A DNA stretch of 64,000 nt from a gamma proteobacterium HIMB55 (GCA_000227505.4 AGIF02000001.1:62001-126000), one strand, 5' to 3'; shown: positions 34,440 to 46,650, counted from the stretch's first letter. Numbers and translations: made by a program. The notes: generated from the letters alone by a model not told the origin.

Positions 34440-35702
34440 ATGTTCTTTGAGCTCCACTCAGGTGGCGAACGCGCTGTACTCGTTCAAATCGCTATTGATG
34501 GTAGCGCGAACGAGCCAGATCTCGGCGAATTCATTGAGCTAGTTCGATCGGCAGGTGGTGAACCCGCTGCCGTCGTTCGCGGCTCTCGCCGCTCACCAAC
34601 GGCGAAGTACTTTGTGGGTGAAGGGAAGCTCGAGGAGATCGCTGAGGAAGTTGCCAGCGCGGAGGCTGAGCTTGTTGTTTTTAACCACGCGTTGTCCCCC
34701 AGTCAGGAGCGCAACCTCGAGGCCTATTTAAAGTGTCGGGTGATTGCTCGAACGGGATTGATCCTCGATATTTTTGCTCAGCGTGCCCGCACCCACGAAG
34801 GCAAACTTCAGGTTGAGCTTGCTCAGCTCAAGCACATCAGCACAAGACTCATTCGTGGTTGGACTCACCTCGAGCGTCAGAAGGGTGGCATTGGTCTTCG
34901 TGGTCCAGGCGAAACCCAGCTGGAAACCGACCGCCGTTTACTGCGTGCGCGCGTGAGTGCGATTGAGTCAAGGCTCGACAAAGTTCGGCAGCAGCGTGCG
35001 CAAAATCGTCGTGCACGCCAGCGTGCTGAAGTTCCTCTGGTGTCGTTGGTCGGGTACACCAATGCGGGGAAATCGACGCTGTTTAATACCTGGTCTGAAT
35101 CCGGTGTGTATGCAGCTGATCAGCTTTTCGCCACGCTGGATCCCACCCTGGCACGTGTAGAGATCGAGGGCTTGGGTGGGGTTATCATCGCAGATACGGT
35201 GGGATTCATTGCCGACCTTCCGCACACGCTGGTCGAGGCTTTCCGAGCCACACTCGAAGAGACACTGAACGCATCGCTACTCATACATGTCATCGACGTT
35301 GCGGCAGACGATCGAGAGTTTTTGAAGTCTGAAGTGGAATCGGTGCTTGATGAAATTGGTGCGGGTGATATCCCCCAATTAATTGTCTACAACAAAATTG
35401 ATTTATTGGAACGCGAGCCCAGGATAACGCGCGATAGCGACGGCAGGCCGGACACTGTGTCGGTGAGCGCAAAGACGGGTGCTGGCCTCGACTTGTTGCG
35501 AGATGCGATTGGTGAGCGTTTGGCTGGGCAGTTTTTTACTGGTTTTGTTGAGTTGAGCCCAATGCAGGGAAAGCTGAGAGCAGCCCTGTATGAGCTTGGT
35601 GCGATTCAATCAGAGGAGTGGTTGGACAACGGGAGTAGTTCAGTAAGTCTGCACTTGCCGGACTCCGACTGGACACGTTTAAAACAACAGCATGGTTTTT
35701 AG
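34440..35702 (+). CDS. hflX: ribosome-associated GTPase HflX
   Basis: 420 aa. A heat- and stress-related GTPase that splits stalled 70S ribosomes. The N-terminal HflX domain includes the glycine-rich GIGLRGPGETQLETDRR segment; the GTPase domain has G1 GYTNAGKSTLFN, G3 DTVGFI and G4 YNKIDLLE. The first residues of the annotated start are not strongly conserved, so a slightly later start is possible. It is followed by hflK after a 77-bp gap, the usual hfq-hflX-hflK-hflC order. Confidence 0.96.
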   Translation: MFFELHSGGERAVLVQIAIDGSANEPDLGEFIELVRSAGGEPAAVVRGSRRSPTAKYFVGEGKLEEIAEEVASAEAELVVFNHALSPSQERNLEAYLKCRVIARTGLILDIFAQRARTHEGKLQVELAQLKHISTRLIRGWTHLERQKGGIGLRGPGETQLETDRRLLRARVSAIESRLDKVRQQRAQNRRARQRAEVPLVSLVGYTNAGKSTLFNTWSESGVYAADQLFATLDPTLARVEIEGLGGVIIADTVGFIADLPHTLVEAFRATLEETLNASLLIHVIDVAADDREFLKSEVESVLDEIGAGDIPQLIVYNKIDLLEREPRITRDSDGRPDTVSVSAKTGAGLDLLRDAIGERLAGQFFTGFVELSPMQGKLRAALYELGAIQSEEWLDNGSSSVSLHLPDSDWTRLKQQHGF

Positions 35703-35779
35703 GCCTTGAAACTTAATGATGGGCCCCCAACCTTTAAGGTTTTGTTAGACTGTGTGCATAGTTAATCGAGGAAACCGAT

Positions 35780-36928
35780 ATGTCGTGGAATGAGCCCGGT
35801 GGCGGTAATCGCCAGCGCGATCCTTGGGGTGGTAAAGATCAAGGACCGCCGGATCTCGACGAGGCGCTGAAAAAGCTCCAGGATCAGTTGAATGGCCTTT
35901 TTGGGGGGCGATCAGGTGGGGGCAGCTCTAAAGGTGCCGGCAGCCTGATTGGCATCGTTGCGGTTATCGCGGCCACTGTTTGGGGCCTAATGGGTTTGAC
36001 GCAGATCGGCGAACAAGAGCGAGCGGTGGTACTCCGTCTTGGCGAATACAACCGAACAGCGCAGCCAGGTCTCTTTTGGTACCCCCGTGGTATTGATACG
36101 ATCAGCCGCGTCAACATCACGCAGGTACGATCGGCACAGTTTCGCGAGACAATGTTGACCCAGGACGAAAACATCGTCGACGTCAGCATGTCTGTGCAGT
36201 ACGTCATCGACGATCCAAAGAACTTTGTTCTCGAGGTGAGAGATCCCGAGCGCTCACTTCAGCACGCGGCGCAAAGTGCACTTCGTCATGTTGTTGGTGA
36301 GAGCACGATGGGCCTTGTGCTCACCGAAGGTCGAGCCGAGATTGCGATCAAAGTGCGCGAGCGTTTGCAGCAATATCTCGTGAATTACACCACAGGTATC
36401 AACGTGCAAAAGGTCAACATTGATGACGCAAGTCCGCCCTCCCAGGTGCAGGAAGCCTTCGATGACGTGATCAAGGCGCGCGAGGACGAGGAGCGCGTTA
36501 AGAACGAAGCTGAGTCTTATGCAAACGGTATCGTCCCCGAGGCGCGTGGTCGCGCACAGCGTATGAAAGAAGAGGCAGAAGCCTATCGCCAACAAGTTAT
36601 TGCTAAGGCGACGGGTGAGGCGCAGCGTTTCGATCAGCTCCTCCGCGAGTACGAGAAAGCGCCTGCTGTAACCCGCGAACGTTTATATATCGATGCACTT
36701 GAATCAGTACTCGCTAACACCAACAAGGTCATGGTCGATGTTGAGGGCGGTAATAACGTGATGTATCTGCCGCTCGATAAGCTGGCGCCTGCGGCAGCAA
36801 GCGGTGCGATGGGTGGCGGTGCTATGAACCGCGGTCTGACTTCGCAGCAATTAAGAGAGGTGACTGACGCGGTAACTGAGCAGTTGCGTCGCGATCTCGG
36901 AAGCCGCACAACACGAGGAGGGCGTTAA
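35780..36928 (+). CDS. hflK: FtsH protease regulator subunit HflK
   Basis: 382 aa. An SPFH/band-7 membrane protein which with HflC forms a large cage around FtsH. A Gly-rich cytoplasmic N-terminus (about 1-50) precedes one membrane helix (about 54-73, LIGIVAVIAATVWGLMGL), then the SPFH domain (GEQERAVVLRLGEYNRTAQP onward) and a long coiled coil (EAEAYRQQVIAKATGEAQRF). Ribosome site GAGGAAA precedes the ATG. Its stop lies 2 bp before the hflC start. Confidence 0.96.
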   Translation: MSWNEPGGGNRQRDPWGGKDQGPPDLDEALKKLQDQLNGLFGGRSGGGSSKGAGSLIGIVAVIAATVWGLMGLTQIGEQERAVVLRLGEYNRTAQPGLFWYPRGIDTISRVNITQVRSAQFRETMLTQDENIVDVSMSVQYVIDDPKNFVLEVRDPERSLQHAAQSALRHVVGESTMGLVLTEGRAEIAIKVRERLQQYLVNYTTGINVQKVNIDDASPPSQVQEAFDDVIKAREDEERVKNEAESYANGIVPEARGRAQRMKEEAEAYRQQVIAKATGEAQRFDQLLREYEKAPAVTRERLYIDALESVLANTNKVMVDVEGGNNVMYLPLDKLAPAAASGAMGGGAMNRGLTSQQLREVTDAVTEQLRRDLGSRTTRGGR

Positions 36929-36930
36929 TC

Positions 36931-37803
36931 ATGTCGAGACAAAATCTAATCGGCACGGTCTTATTCCTGACCTTCGTCGTCCTGAGTAATTCGGTGTTCG
37001 TGATTAGCGAAACGCAGCGCGGGGTTCTTCTCAAATTTGGTGAGGTCGTGAATTCGGACCTTGAGCCAGGCCTGCATTTCAAGATTCCTTTTGTGGATTC
37101 TGTTCGCAAGTTTGACGGTCGTATCTTGACCGTAGACTCAACACCAGAGCGTTTCTTTACGCAGGAGCAGAAGCAGCTCATCGTTGACTCATACGCAAAG
37201 TTCCGCGTTGTGGATACGGCGAAGTACTACACCGCAACGAGCGGCGAAGAGTTCCGCGCAGCAGCGCTGCTGTCTCAGCGAATTAACGATGACCTGAGAA
37301 ACCAGGTTGCGGGTCGAAGTGTTCAGGAGGTTGTATCGGGCGAGCGCGACCAGCTTATGGACGCGGTAAAGGCGCGTTTGAACGAGACCGTGCTCACCGA
37401 GCTTGGTGTAGAAGTAATCGACGTTCGCGTGAAGAAAATCGATCTTCCAAACGAAGTATCGCAATCGGTATATCGTCGAATGAACGCCGAGCGTGAAAAA
37501 GAGGCGCGCGAGCTTCGATCAGAAGGTAAAGAGATTGCAGAGGGCATGCGTGCGGAAGCGGATCGCAAAGTTACGGTTATCGAGGCAGAAGCCTTTCGTG
37601 ATGCGGAAATTATCCGCGGTGATGGTGACGCCACAGCGACCCGTATTTACGCGGAATCATTCAATCGCGACCCCGAGTTTTACGCCTTCATCCGTAGTTT
37701 GAACGCGTATCAGGAGACGTTTGCGAATGGCGGCGACATCATGTTGTTGCAGCCAGATAGCCAGTTCTTCCAGTATCTGAGAGATCCAAAAGCCGGACAG
37801 TAA
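36931..37803 (+). CDS. hflC: FtsH protease regulator subunit HflC
   Basis: 290 aa. Partner of HflK in the SPFH cage that controls FtsH access to membrane substrates. N-terminal membrane helix (about 6-25), SPFH domain from VISETQRGVLLKFGEVVNSD, with the helical segment AEREKEARELRSEGKEIAEG and the C-terminal FYAFIRSLNAYQETFANGGD typical of HflC. Slightly short, as in other gammaproteobacteria. An intrinsic terminator follows. Confidence 0.96.
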   Translation: MSRQNLIGTVLFLTFVVLSNSVFVISETQRGVLLKFGEVVNSDLEPGLHFKIPFVDSVRKFDGRILTVDSTPERFFTQEQKQLIVDSYAKFRVVDTAKYYTATSGEEFRAAALLSQRINDDLRNQVAGRSVQEVVSGERDQLMDAVKARLNETVLTELGVEVIDVRVKKIDLPNEVSQSVYRRMNAEREKEARELRSEGKEIAEGMRAEADRKVTVIEAEAFRDAEIIRGDGDATATRIYAESFNRDPEFYAFIRSLNAYQETFANGGDIMLLQPDSQFFQYLRDPKAGQ

Positions 37804-37822
37804 TCTTCCACTGTATCTCTAG

Positions 37823-37862
37823 GGCCGGACCAGCGATAATACGCAGGTTCGGCCTTTTTTTT
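37823..37862 (+). terminator. rho-independent terminator after hflKC
   Basis: GGCCGGACC (37823-37831) pairs with GGTTCGGCC (37846-37854), a 9-bp stem with one G-T pair and a 14-nt loop, followed by eight T residues (37855-37862). It lies 20 bp after the hflC stop and should separate the hfq-hflX-hflKC transcript from hisZ-purA. Confidence 0.9.
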
Positions 37863-37900
37863 GCGCGTGCAATCGCGGCTTCATTGCTTGGAACTAAGAC

Positions 37901-40355
<2,455 letters not shown>

Positions 40356-40356
<1 letters not shown>

Positions 40357-41150
40357 TGTTTACATTGACGAAAGTTCTTTCACTGTTTGTTTACCCGCTG
40401 TCTCTCGGGGTATTTCTGATTGGACTTTCGTTACTGGGGCAGCTGCGTGGCAACCGGGCTGCGGCTGGGCTCTACACGTTCTTCGCGCTTATGGTGCTCT
40501 ATTACCCGTCAACTGAGTTTGGGGTTGAGGCCATCGCAAAGCCACTCGAAGCCCGGTATCCCGCGTTTTCTCCAGAGGAGCTCCCTGATGGTGACACCAT
40601 TGTTGTACTGGGTGGTGGTATTGAAGCCGAGGGGGTCTACGGGCGTTGGGGGGATTTGAATCACGCCTCGGACCGTGTGATTTCCGCAGCGGAGCTGTGG
40701 CATGCAAAAAAGGCCCCTAAGATCATTGTTAGTGGCGGTAGCACACAGGGCCCGATCTCTGAGGCAAGCCGCATGGCTGATTTGTTAAAGCGACTGGGTG
40801 TCCCCGCATCGGCTATTAGCCTAGAGGAGAAAAGTCTCAACACAGAGGGCAACGCTCGCGAAGTAGCGGCACTCACGAATGCAGGCTCGCAACACATTCT
40901 TCTTGTAACCTCTTCGGTACACATGCGACGCGCGGCAGCGTACTTTACGGCGTACGGTTTTCGCGTCACGGCGGCACCCACCGATCATCGTGTGCCGCGT
41001 TATCCCAATGCAGTTCCCGGCTGGATGCCGCAGATCAAACATCTCGATGCTTCCACTGCAGCTATCCACGAATGGGTGGGCTATTGGGTGGCCAAGCAGT
41101 TAGGACATTTTGATCCTGTCGTTTCAGATAGCTCTGAGGCAAGTGCTTAA
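40356..41150 (+). CDS. YdcF/ElyC family (DUF218) membrane protein
   Basis: 264 aa from the ATG at 40356, which shares one base with the purA stop (TGATG); a TTG one codon earlier is possible. Two N-terminal membrane helices (about 8-25 and 35-52) are followed by a DUF218 domain: GDTIVVLGGGIEAEG, IIVSGGSTQ, LEEKSLNTEGNAREVAAL and ILLVTSSVHMRRAAAYF. ElyC/SanA/YdcF relatives affect envelope integrity and peptidoglycan or lipid-carrier metabolism. It is the last gene of the conserved plus-strand block. Confidence 0.85.
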
Positions 41151-41210
41151 CCCGATCAGTCAGCAAGAGGCCTCAAACAAAGAGCTCACCTCAAAGCCAT
41201 TAGCGCTGAG

Positions 41211-41711
41211 CTAAATTAATAGCAGTTTGAGTTCGCTGTAGTTGTAGCCGGTCCACCGCCGAAACGCGCGATAAAAGCTGTTTACTTCAGCATAGCCCAA
41301 GTCCCATGCGAGACACTTACCCGGGGCCCAGTCGCCCGCCAAAATTTCCTCACAGCGATAACGTCGCACAGCATCTAATATCTGTTGATATGTCAGTGAG
41401 TCTCTACTGAGGCGCCGGCGCAGGGTTGTTGGGCTGACACGAAGACTGTCTGAAAGAGTGTCTGATCGTATACGGCTCAAATCACCCGTGAGTAGGGCGT
41501 CGATCACCCGAAGTGTTGTTCGCGATAGTGCGCTGGCGTCGGGGACATCGATGAATGCCAGTAATCGCTCCGGGGGTTTGGGCGGGCTCTGACGCAATCG
41601 CAGTGCAAACACGTCCTCACCATTTCCCCACGCGAGTGGTGCGAGGTTGGCATTGTTGTTTTGGGGGATATTTGACGCGGGCGCGTCGCTGCTTAACGCA
41701 TGTAGTCTCAT
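41211..41711 (-). CDS. AraC-family transcriptional regulator, short form
   Basis: 166 aa from the ATG at 41709-41711, chosen because AAGGA sits 7 nt upstream; an ATG at 41738 has no separate ribosome site. The C-terminal half is a typical AraC/XylS double helix-turn-helix: SDSLRVSPTTLRRRLSRD and the conserved AWDLGYAEVNSFYRAFRRWT GYN-type second helix (about 85-166). The N-terminal part is only about 70 residues, too short for a usual AraC sensor domain, so it may be a truncated or minimal regulator. Divergent from the CoA-transferase gene, a possible target. Confidence 0.8.
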   Translation of the reverse strand: MRLHALSSDAPASNIPQNNNANLAPLAWGNGEDVFALRLRQSPPKPPERLLAFIDVPDASALSRTTLRVIDALLTGDLSRIRSDTLSDSLRVSPTTLRRRLSRDSLTYQQILDAVRRYRCEEILAGDWAPGKCLAWDLGYAEVNSFYRAFRRWTGYNYSELKLLLI

Positions 41712-41963
41712 GATCACTTCCTTGTCGTTGTTGCCCATCCTTGGGTCCCTACCACCTTACTCGCTTTATTTGACGGGTAAAGGGGGTGAGCGAATTTGAT
41801 CGATTAGCCTCGAATTCTCTTGGCCTTCTCGCAGTAATGAGCGCGTTTTTATTTAGTGTGTTCCCCTCGGCGACTATCGGTTCCACTTGATTGTTCGTGG
41901 TGTCAGCACTAGCGTGTCGGAAACGAAGAAAAATAATGTAAGACCACGTTTCGAGGTGTCGAT

Positions 41964-43142
41964 ATGAAACCACTTGAGTCTGTAACTATTCTTGAATTCT
42001 CCACGATGATTACCGCGTCTCTCGCCTCGATGATGATGGCGGAGCAAGGCGCGAGGGTCATCAAAGTAGAGCCGATGGAGATGGGCGATCCTATGCGTTA
42101 TATCGGCGCACGAAAGGCTGACATTTCAGCACTTTTCGCTAACTGTAACCGCGGTAAAGAATCCCTGCGGATCGACCTCAAGTCGCCTGACGGCGTCGAA
42201 ACAATCAAGTCGATGATTCCCTCGGTGGACGTTGTGATTCACAACTTCAGGCCCGGTGTTATGGACAAGCTGGGCTTGGGATCTGAGACCTTGCGGACCC
42301 TAAATCCAAAACTGATTTACACGGCGATATCGGGTTTTGGCACAAAAGGTCCGCTGAGTAGCGCACCTGCCTATGACCCGATGATTCAGGCACACGCAGG
42401 TGTTGCTGCCGCGCAGGGGAAAGGTGATCAACCTGCCTTTATGCGGACATTGCTCTGCGACAAGATCACGGGCTACACGGCTTGCCAGGCCGTTACCAGT
42501 GCGCTGTTTATGCGGGAGCGAACAGGAGAGGGGCAGCATCTCGATTTGTCGATGATCGACTCGGGTCTGTTCTTTATTTTCCTAGATGGGTTTCAGAACG
42601 ACACCTTACTCAGCGAGGATCATGAGCGCGGGCCAATGTTGATCGATATTCTCTACGATCCCTGGATCTGCAGCGACGGCAGCGTGATTATCTCGCTGGG
42701 CAGTTACGATATTCAGAAGCGCTTCCTTACTGCTATCGACATGCAACATTTATTGGAGGATCCGAGGTTCGATACGTTCGAAAATCAGATGCGCAATATC
42801 CGCGAGTTAAAGGCGACAGTCGCGCCGCGCTGCGAGTCACTGACCTGTGTCGATATGGTGGATCGGTTACGCAAAGCAGATGTGCCCTGCGCCAAAGTAA
42901 TGACTCGAGAAGAGGTACTTGCGCAAGAGCAGCTTGCGGCGAATGGCACGGTGGATATCTATGATCATCACATTGCGGGTAAATCGCGCCGTATTTTGGC
43001 GCCACCACTGTTTGGGGGTGAGCGACTCGAGCCGGGCGTTGGTGCACCAACCCACGGGCAGAATACCGATAGTATTTTAACGAGTTTTGGTTTGAGCGCT
43101 GATGCAATCAATGAGTTGCGAAGCAGCTCAGTCATTGGCTGA
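41964..43142 (+). CDS. CaiB/BaiF family (type III) CoA-transferase
   Basis: 392 aa, the standard length. It moves CoA between organic acids in a ping-pong reaction through an aspartyl-CoA intermediate. Visible features are VTILEFSTMITASLASMMMAEQGARVIKVEPMEMGD-type N-terminus (first 38 residues), NRGKESLRIDLKSPDG, VVIHNFRPGVMDKLGLG and the catalytic-Asp region HLDLSMIDSGLFF. The acyl substrate cannot be told. It lies divergent from the AraC-type gene with a 252-bp gap. Confidence 0.9.
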   Translation: MKPLESVTILEFSTMITASLASMMMAEQGARVIKVEPMEMGDPMRYIGARKADISALFANCNRGKESLRIDLKSPDGVETIKSMIPSVDVVIHNFRPGVMDKLGLGSETLRTLNPKLIYTAISGFGTKGPLSSAPAYDPMIQAHAGVAAAQGKGDQPAFMRTLLCDKITGYTACQAVTSALFMRERTGEGQHLDLSMIDSGLFFIFLDGFQNDTLLSEDHERGPMLIDILYDPWICSDGSVIISLGSYDIQKRFLTAIDMQHLLEDPRFDTFENQMRNIRELKATVAPRCESLTCVDMVDRLRKADVPCAKVMTREEVLAQEQLAANGTVDIYDHHIAGKSRRILAPPLFGGERLEPGVGAPTHGQNTDSILTSFGLSADAINELRSSSVIG

Positions 43143-43497
43143 ATGATTAGCCACGTTGGTGACAATCAAACTGACTTAGTTCTTATTGCTTTACCTAGGG
43201 GCTTGTCACCTAGTGTTAACCTTACCGATGCTTACGCCTCTTAGCATGTTTTAGCTTACCAATATTGGCGATTTTGCCTTACAGGTAGCATTTGTCTCAT
43301 TCCCTGACGAGTTCTGACCAGAATTGTCTGGATGGCTTGATTCCTACTTGTGTGCGGGATTAATTAGTAGAATGACGCGTGCAACGTCAAAATCGGCGAG
43401 ATCTAATCGAAGGACTTTTTCGCTAAGGGCCTGAGAGGTGGGTATAGCAAGTCGAAAGACGTCGCGGATCGATCATTGAAGAAGATTAGGTTTACGC
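43143..43497. other. 355-bp intergenic region
   Basis: No gene seen. It contains a small inverted repeat CCAGA-ATTG-TCTGG (43318-43331) and an AT-rich stretch with TTAATTAGTAGAAT (about 43359-43372) that could hold a -10 box, but no well-spaced -35 was found. It is the leader of the LamG-domain gene. Confidence 0.5.
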
Positions 43498-44634
43498 TTG
43501 AAACCAACTCTTAGCAAATATTGCCTGCTACTACTGAGTCTACTCAGTGGATTTGTGTGGGCAGATCATGCCGATCGGGTTAATCAAGTTCGAATAGATG
43601 GCTCGGTGATCACTGTTTATGGGTATTTCCCGAACCTCTCGGAGACACGAGTACTTTTTGGTGCGGAGGACGCACCGTATCGTCTTGAGCCTAAAGTAAC
43701 GAATTCCAGTGTTCGTGCCATTGAGCTACAGCTACCGTTTCAGCCTGTTCCCGGTGGATATAACCTGACCATTCAGCAGGCAGGCGAGACTGATCTCCAG
43801 CTTGCAATAACGATAGGTGATAGTGGTGTCTCTGTCCTCGCTCTGAATAACATTGAAGAAGCTGAAGATGACCCTTCTGACGCCGCTACCGCGAACAGTA
43901 TGGGTCTCGAGGTCATTAACAGTTGTCGGGGTGCTGCTGAGATCTGTGACAGCCCTATTCTAATGAAGCCTGACTCGCCGTTTTGTTCAGCAGTGGCTGA
44001 CTTTGACCCATATCGGGGATCCCAAGCGATCACTATCGATGGTACTCAAGAGTTGTATCTCGACGAGGTCTTCACTATCGAGGCACGTATCTTTACCAAG
44101 GACTACGTTCGCTCTGGAATTTTGGTGGATAAATATTCGGGTAATGGCAGAGGGCGCGAATACCGCCTCTCGGTGAATCGAGAAGGCTTACTTCGAGGTT
44201 GGTTCTCCGTCGACGGTACCCTGGCTAATAGTCGGGCAGTGTATTCAAATGTGCCTATCCCGAAGAACGAGTGGATCCACGTTGCTTCATCATTTGATGG
44301 TGATTTTATGCGTCTCTTTATCGATGGAAAGCTTGTTGCTGAGGAGGAAGTAAATGCTCGCCCTTCTCAGCTGGGTTATCAAAACATAGCGATTGGCGGC
44401 AATAACTGTTGCAGTGGCTATTACGAGGTTTTTAATGGCCTCATCGATGAGGTGCGTATCAGCAGTGCGACGCGCTACCAAGATAGCTTCATCCCCCCCT
44501 CTGAACCATTCAAACCAGACGCCGCTACGCTATTGTTAGTGCCCTTTGATGAGGGAGGTAAAAACTTCGGACTGGTAGGTGGCGCCGCCAAACTGACGGA
44601 GTTTAATCGGGTTGTTCCCTGCGCTGATCTTTGA
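43498..44634 (+). CDS. exported LamG/concanavalin A-like lectin-domain protein
   Basis: 378 aa. The only usable start is a TTG at 43498 (AGG 7 nt upstream; an in-frame stop lies at 43477). Signal peptide LLLLSLLSGFVWA, then an IPT/TIG-like beta domain (about 25-105: NQVRIDGSVITVYGYFPNLS), a Cys-containing linker (NSCRGAAEICDSP) and a LamG-like jelly-roll (about 175-350: FTIEARIFTKDYVRSGILVD, WIHVASSFDGDFMRLFIDGK, GLIDEVRISSATRYQ). Such proteins bind glycans or other surface ligands outside the cytoplasm. Not obviously in an operon. Confidence 0.78.
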   Translation: MKPTLSKYCLLLLSLLSGFVWADHADRVNQVRIDGSVITVYGYFPNLSETRVLFGAEDAPYRLEPKVTNSSVRAIELQLPFQPVPGGYNLTIQQAGETDLQLAITIGDSGVSVLALNNIEEAEDDPSDAATANSMGLEVINSCRGAAEICDSPILMKPDSPFCSAVADFDPYRGSQAITIDGTQELYLDEVFTIEARIFTKDYVRSGILVDKYSGNGRGREYRLSVNREGLLRGWFSVDGTLANSRAVYSNVPIPKNEWIHVASSFDGDFMRLFIDGKLVAEEEVNARPSQLGYQNIAIGGNNCCSGYYEVFNGLIDEVRISSATRYQDSFIPPSEPFKPDAATLLLVPFDEGGKNFGLVGGAAKLTEFNRVVPCADL

Positions 44635-44875
44635 TTGCTCAGATCGGCGTTTATTCAATATCTGCTCCCGAGTCCCTGCTTATAGTGTAGTAAGGCGCTG
44701 GGAGATATTGTCCTTCATGCTTTCTCTGCTTGTTGCCTTCCCCACCTGCTATGGCATGCTCTGAAGGTAGAAGAAAACCCCAGCAATTGAACATTGCTAA
44801 CTGTTATTGGACTGTCGAAAAACGCCATTAACTGAGAGCTAGCAATGAATTGCCGGTTGGTAAGAAAATGGCTGC

Positions 44876-44910
44876 GGCTAACAATAAAACGCTTGTGGCT
44901 AATAATAAAA
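44876..44910 (+). repeat. two direct repeats 21 bp apart before the acyl-CoA ligase gene
   Basis: GGCTAACAATAAAA (44876-44889) and GGCTAATAATAAAA (44897-44910) differ at one position and are offset by 21 bp, two helical turns. They sit 20-54 bp upstream of the ligase ATG, so they are candidate operator or activator sites. Confidence 0.6.
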
Positions 44911-44929
44911 AACACCGACGGGAGATAAG

Positions 44930-46582
44930 ATGCTCGAACACGACACGCTCATGGCTTACCTCGATCAGTGGGCAGCGGAGAAGCCCGATGAGATTTGGCT
45001 TCGTGATCTAAAGGGCGAAGTCAGTGATGACTATACATGGTCCGAGAGCCGCCGGCAGATTCATGCAGTGGCCTCTGCGCTCGAAGCACGCTACGCCCGA
45101 GACACTAAAATCCTTCTCCTGTCACATAACCGTGCGCACTGGTTTTTCGCTGATCTTTCGATCATGGCCTCGGGAAATGTGAGTGTCGGTCTGTTCACGA
45201 CGTTGAACGCTGACGTAGCGCAATACATTGCCGAGTTTAGCGAGGCGAAAGCCATATTGGTGGGTAATGCTGAGAACTGGCCTAAGGTCCGAGAAGTGCT
45301 GTCGGCCGATGTGGATATCATCAGCTTGCCCGGCGTCGACGTGCCCGAGGCGTCCCTGACATGGGATCAACTTGTGGCAGAGGGCGATGGTCAAAGTCCG
45401 TCATTTGTCCCCAAGCACGACGATATGATCGCGTTGATCTTTACCTCTGGGACAACAGGGCGACCCAAGGGCGTTATTCAAACCCACGACAGCAACATCA
45501 TCCCTATTCGACGGGGAAGCGAGTTTTTGGGTATTGAGGCCGAGCCCAGCTATTTTTCCTACTTGCCGCTGTCCCATTTGGCTGAACGACAGGTGATTGA
45601 GTTCACCGCGCTGTGCCGAGGTGCGCCTGTAAACTTTAATGAAGGCCTTGAGTTTCTCGGTCGCGATATGCAGCGAACACGGCCGACATTTTTCTTCGGT
45701 GCGCCTCGTGTATGGGAGCAGTTGCAACAAGCGGTGATTGCCAAGTTCGGTGGGCGAGAAGCATTCGATGCAGCCCAAGCGGCAGATCCTGAAAAGATGT
45801 CGGCAACCGTGAAAGCGGCGCTTGGGCTCGATCGGTGTGAGTTTCATTTGACCGGATCGGCGCCTCTGCCTGCACCTTTGATGGAGTGGTGGGACAGTGT
45901 GGGTATCGCACTCATGGAGGGCTTTGGTCAAACCGAAGCAATGAGCTTGATCATTAGCCGTGACGGGCAGCGACGTCTTGGCTCGCTAGGCAAAGCTGTC
46001 CCTGGGGTTGATATCAAGATTACCGACGAGGGTGAGCTAGCCATCAAGGCAGATGGCTGTACACCCGGGTATTACAAGCAGCCAGACAAGACCGCGGAGC
46101 TGATTCAGGACGGCTGGCTGCATACGGGCGATAGATTCAAACAAGATGAAGATGGGTTCTTGTATCTCACGGGTCGTATTAAAGAATATTTCAAAACTAT
46201 CCAGGGGAAGTTTGTAGCGCCAACACCGATCGAGGCGCAGTTTGCCGACAACAAGTATGTGGAGCAGCAGTGTTTATTGGGGCTTGGGATGACCAAAACC
46301 GTCATGGTGGCGGTCGTTTCCGAGACCATGCGCGATGCCCCCAAGACTGAAATTGAGGCATCGGTACTGGCCACAATTGAAACGATCAATGAGGGCGTCG
46401 ATAAACATGCGCGGATGGGTGGCGCTATTTTGAGCTACGAGCCATGGAGTATTGAGAACGGCGTTCTCACACCGACGCTCAAAATTAAACGCGATCAGGT
46501 GTCTGAGCGCTTTGGTACTCGTGCGGCAGAGCTTGCCGTTGCGTCAGCTGAGTCAAAAGCCTTAATTATGGAGTGGGATTAA
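44930..46582 (+). CDS. AMP-dependent acyl-CoA ligase (long-chain type)
   Basis: 550 aa. It activates a carboxylic acid to its CoA thioester through an acyl-adenylate. The AMP-binding P-loop is IALIFTSGTTGRPKGVIQTH, followed by YLPLSHLAERQV, the GFGQTEAMSLI motif, and DGWLHTGDRFKQDEDGFLYLTGRIKEYFKT. The LSHxAER motif and sequence layout match long-chain FadD/FAA-type enzymes rather than acetyl-CoA synthetase. A ribosome site GGGAGAT precedes the ATG, with two repeats upstream. Substrate unknown; the neighbourhood suggests fatty or hydroxy acids. Confidence 0.9.
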   Translation: MLEHDTLMAYLDQWAAEKPDEIWLRDLKGEVSDDYTWSESRRQIHAVASALEARYARDTKILLLSHNRAHWFFADLSIMASGNVSVGLFTTLNADVAQYIAEFSEAKAILVGNAENWPKVREVLSADVDIISLPGVDVPEASLTWDQLVAEGDGQSPSFVPKHDDMIALIFTSGTTGRPKGVIQTHDSNIIPIRRGSEFLGIEAEPSYFSYLPLSHLAERQVIEFTALCRGAPVNFNEGLEFLGRDMQRTRPTFFFGAPRVWEQLQQAVIAKFGGREAFDAAQAADPEKMSATVKAALGLDRCEFHLTGSAPLPAPLMEWWDSVGIALMEGFGQTEAMSLIISRDGQRRLGSLGKAVPGVDIKITDEGELAIKADGCTPGYYKQPDKTAELIQDGWLHTGDRFKQDEDGFLYLTGRIKEYFKTIQGKFVAPTPIEAQFADNKYVEQQCLLGLGMTKTVMVAVVSETMRDAPKTEIEASVLATIETINEGVDKHARMGGAILSYEPWSIENGVLTPTLKIKRDQVSERFGTRAAELAVASAESKALIMEWD

Positions 46583-46650
46583 CGTGAGCATTACGTAGCT
46601 CACCGCGATGGTTTACGTGTAAGGGTTTTCTTGTTGACGCCGTGTTTAGA

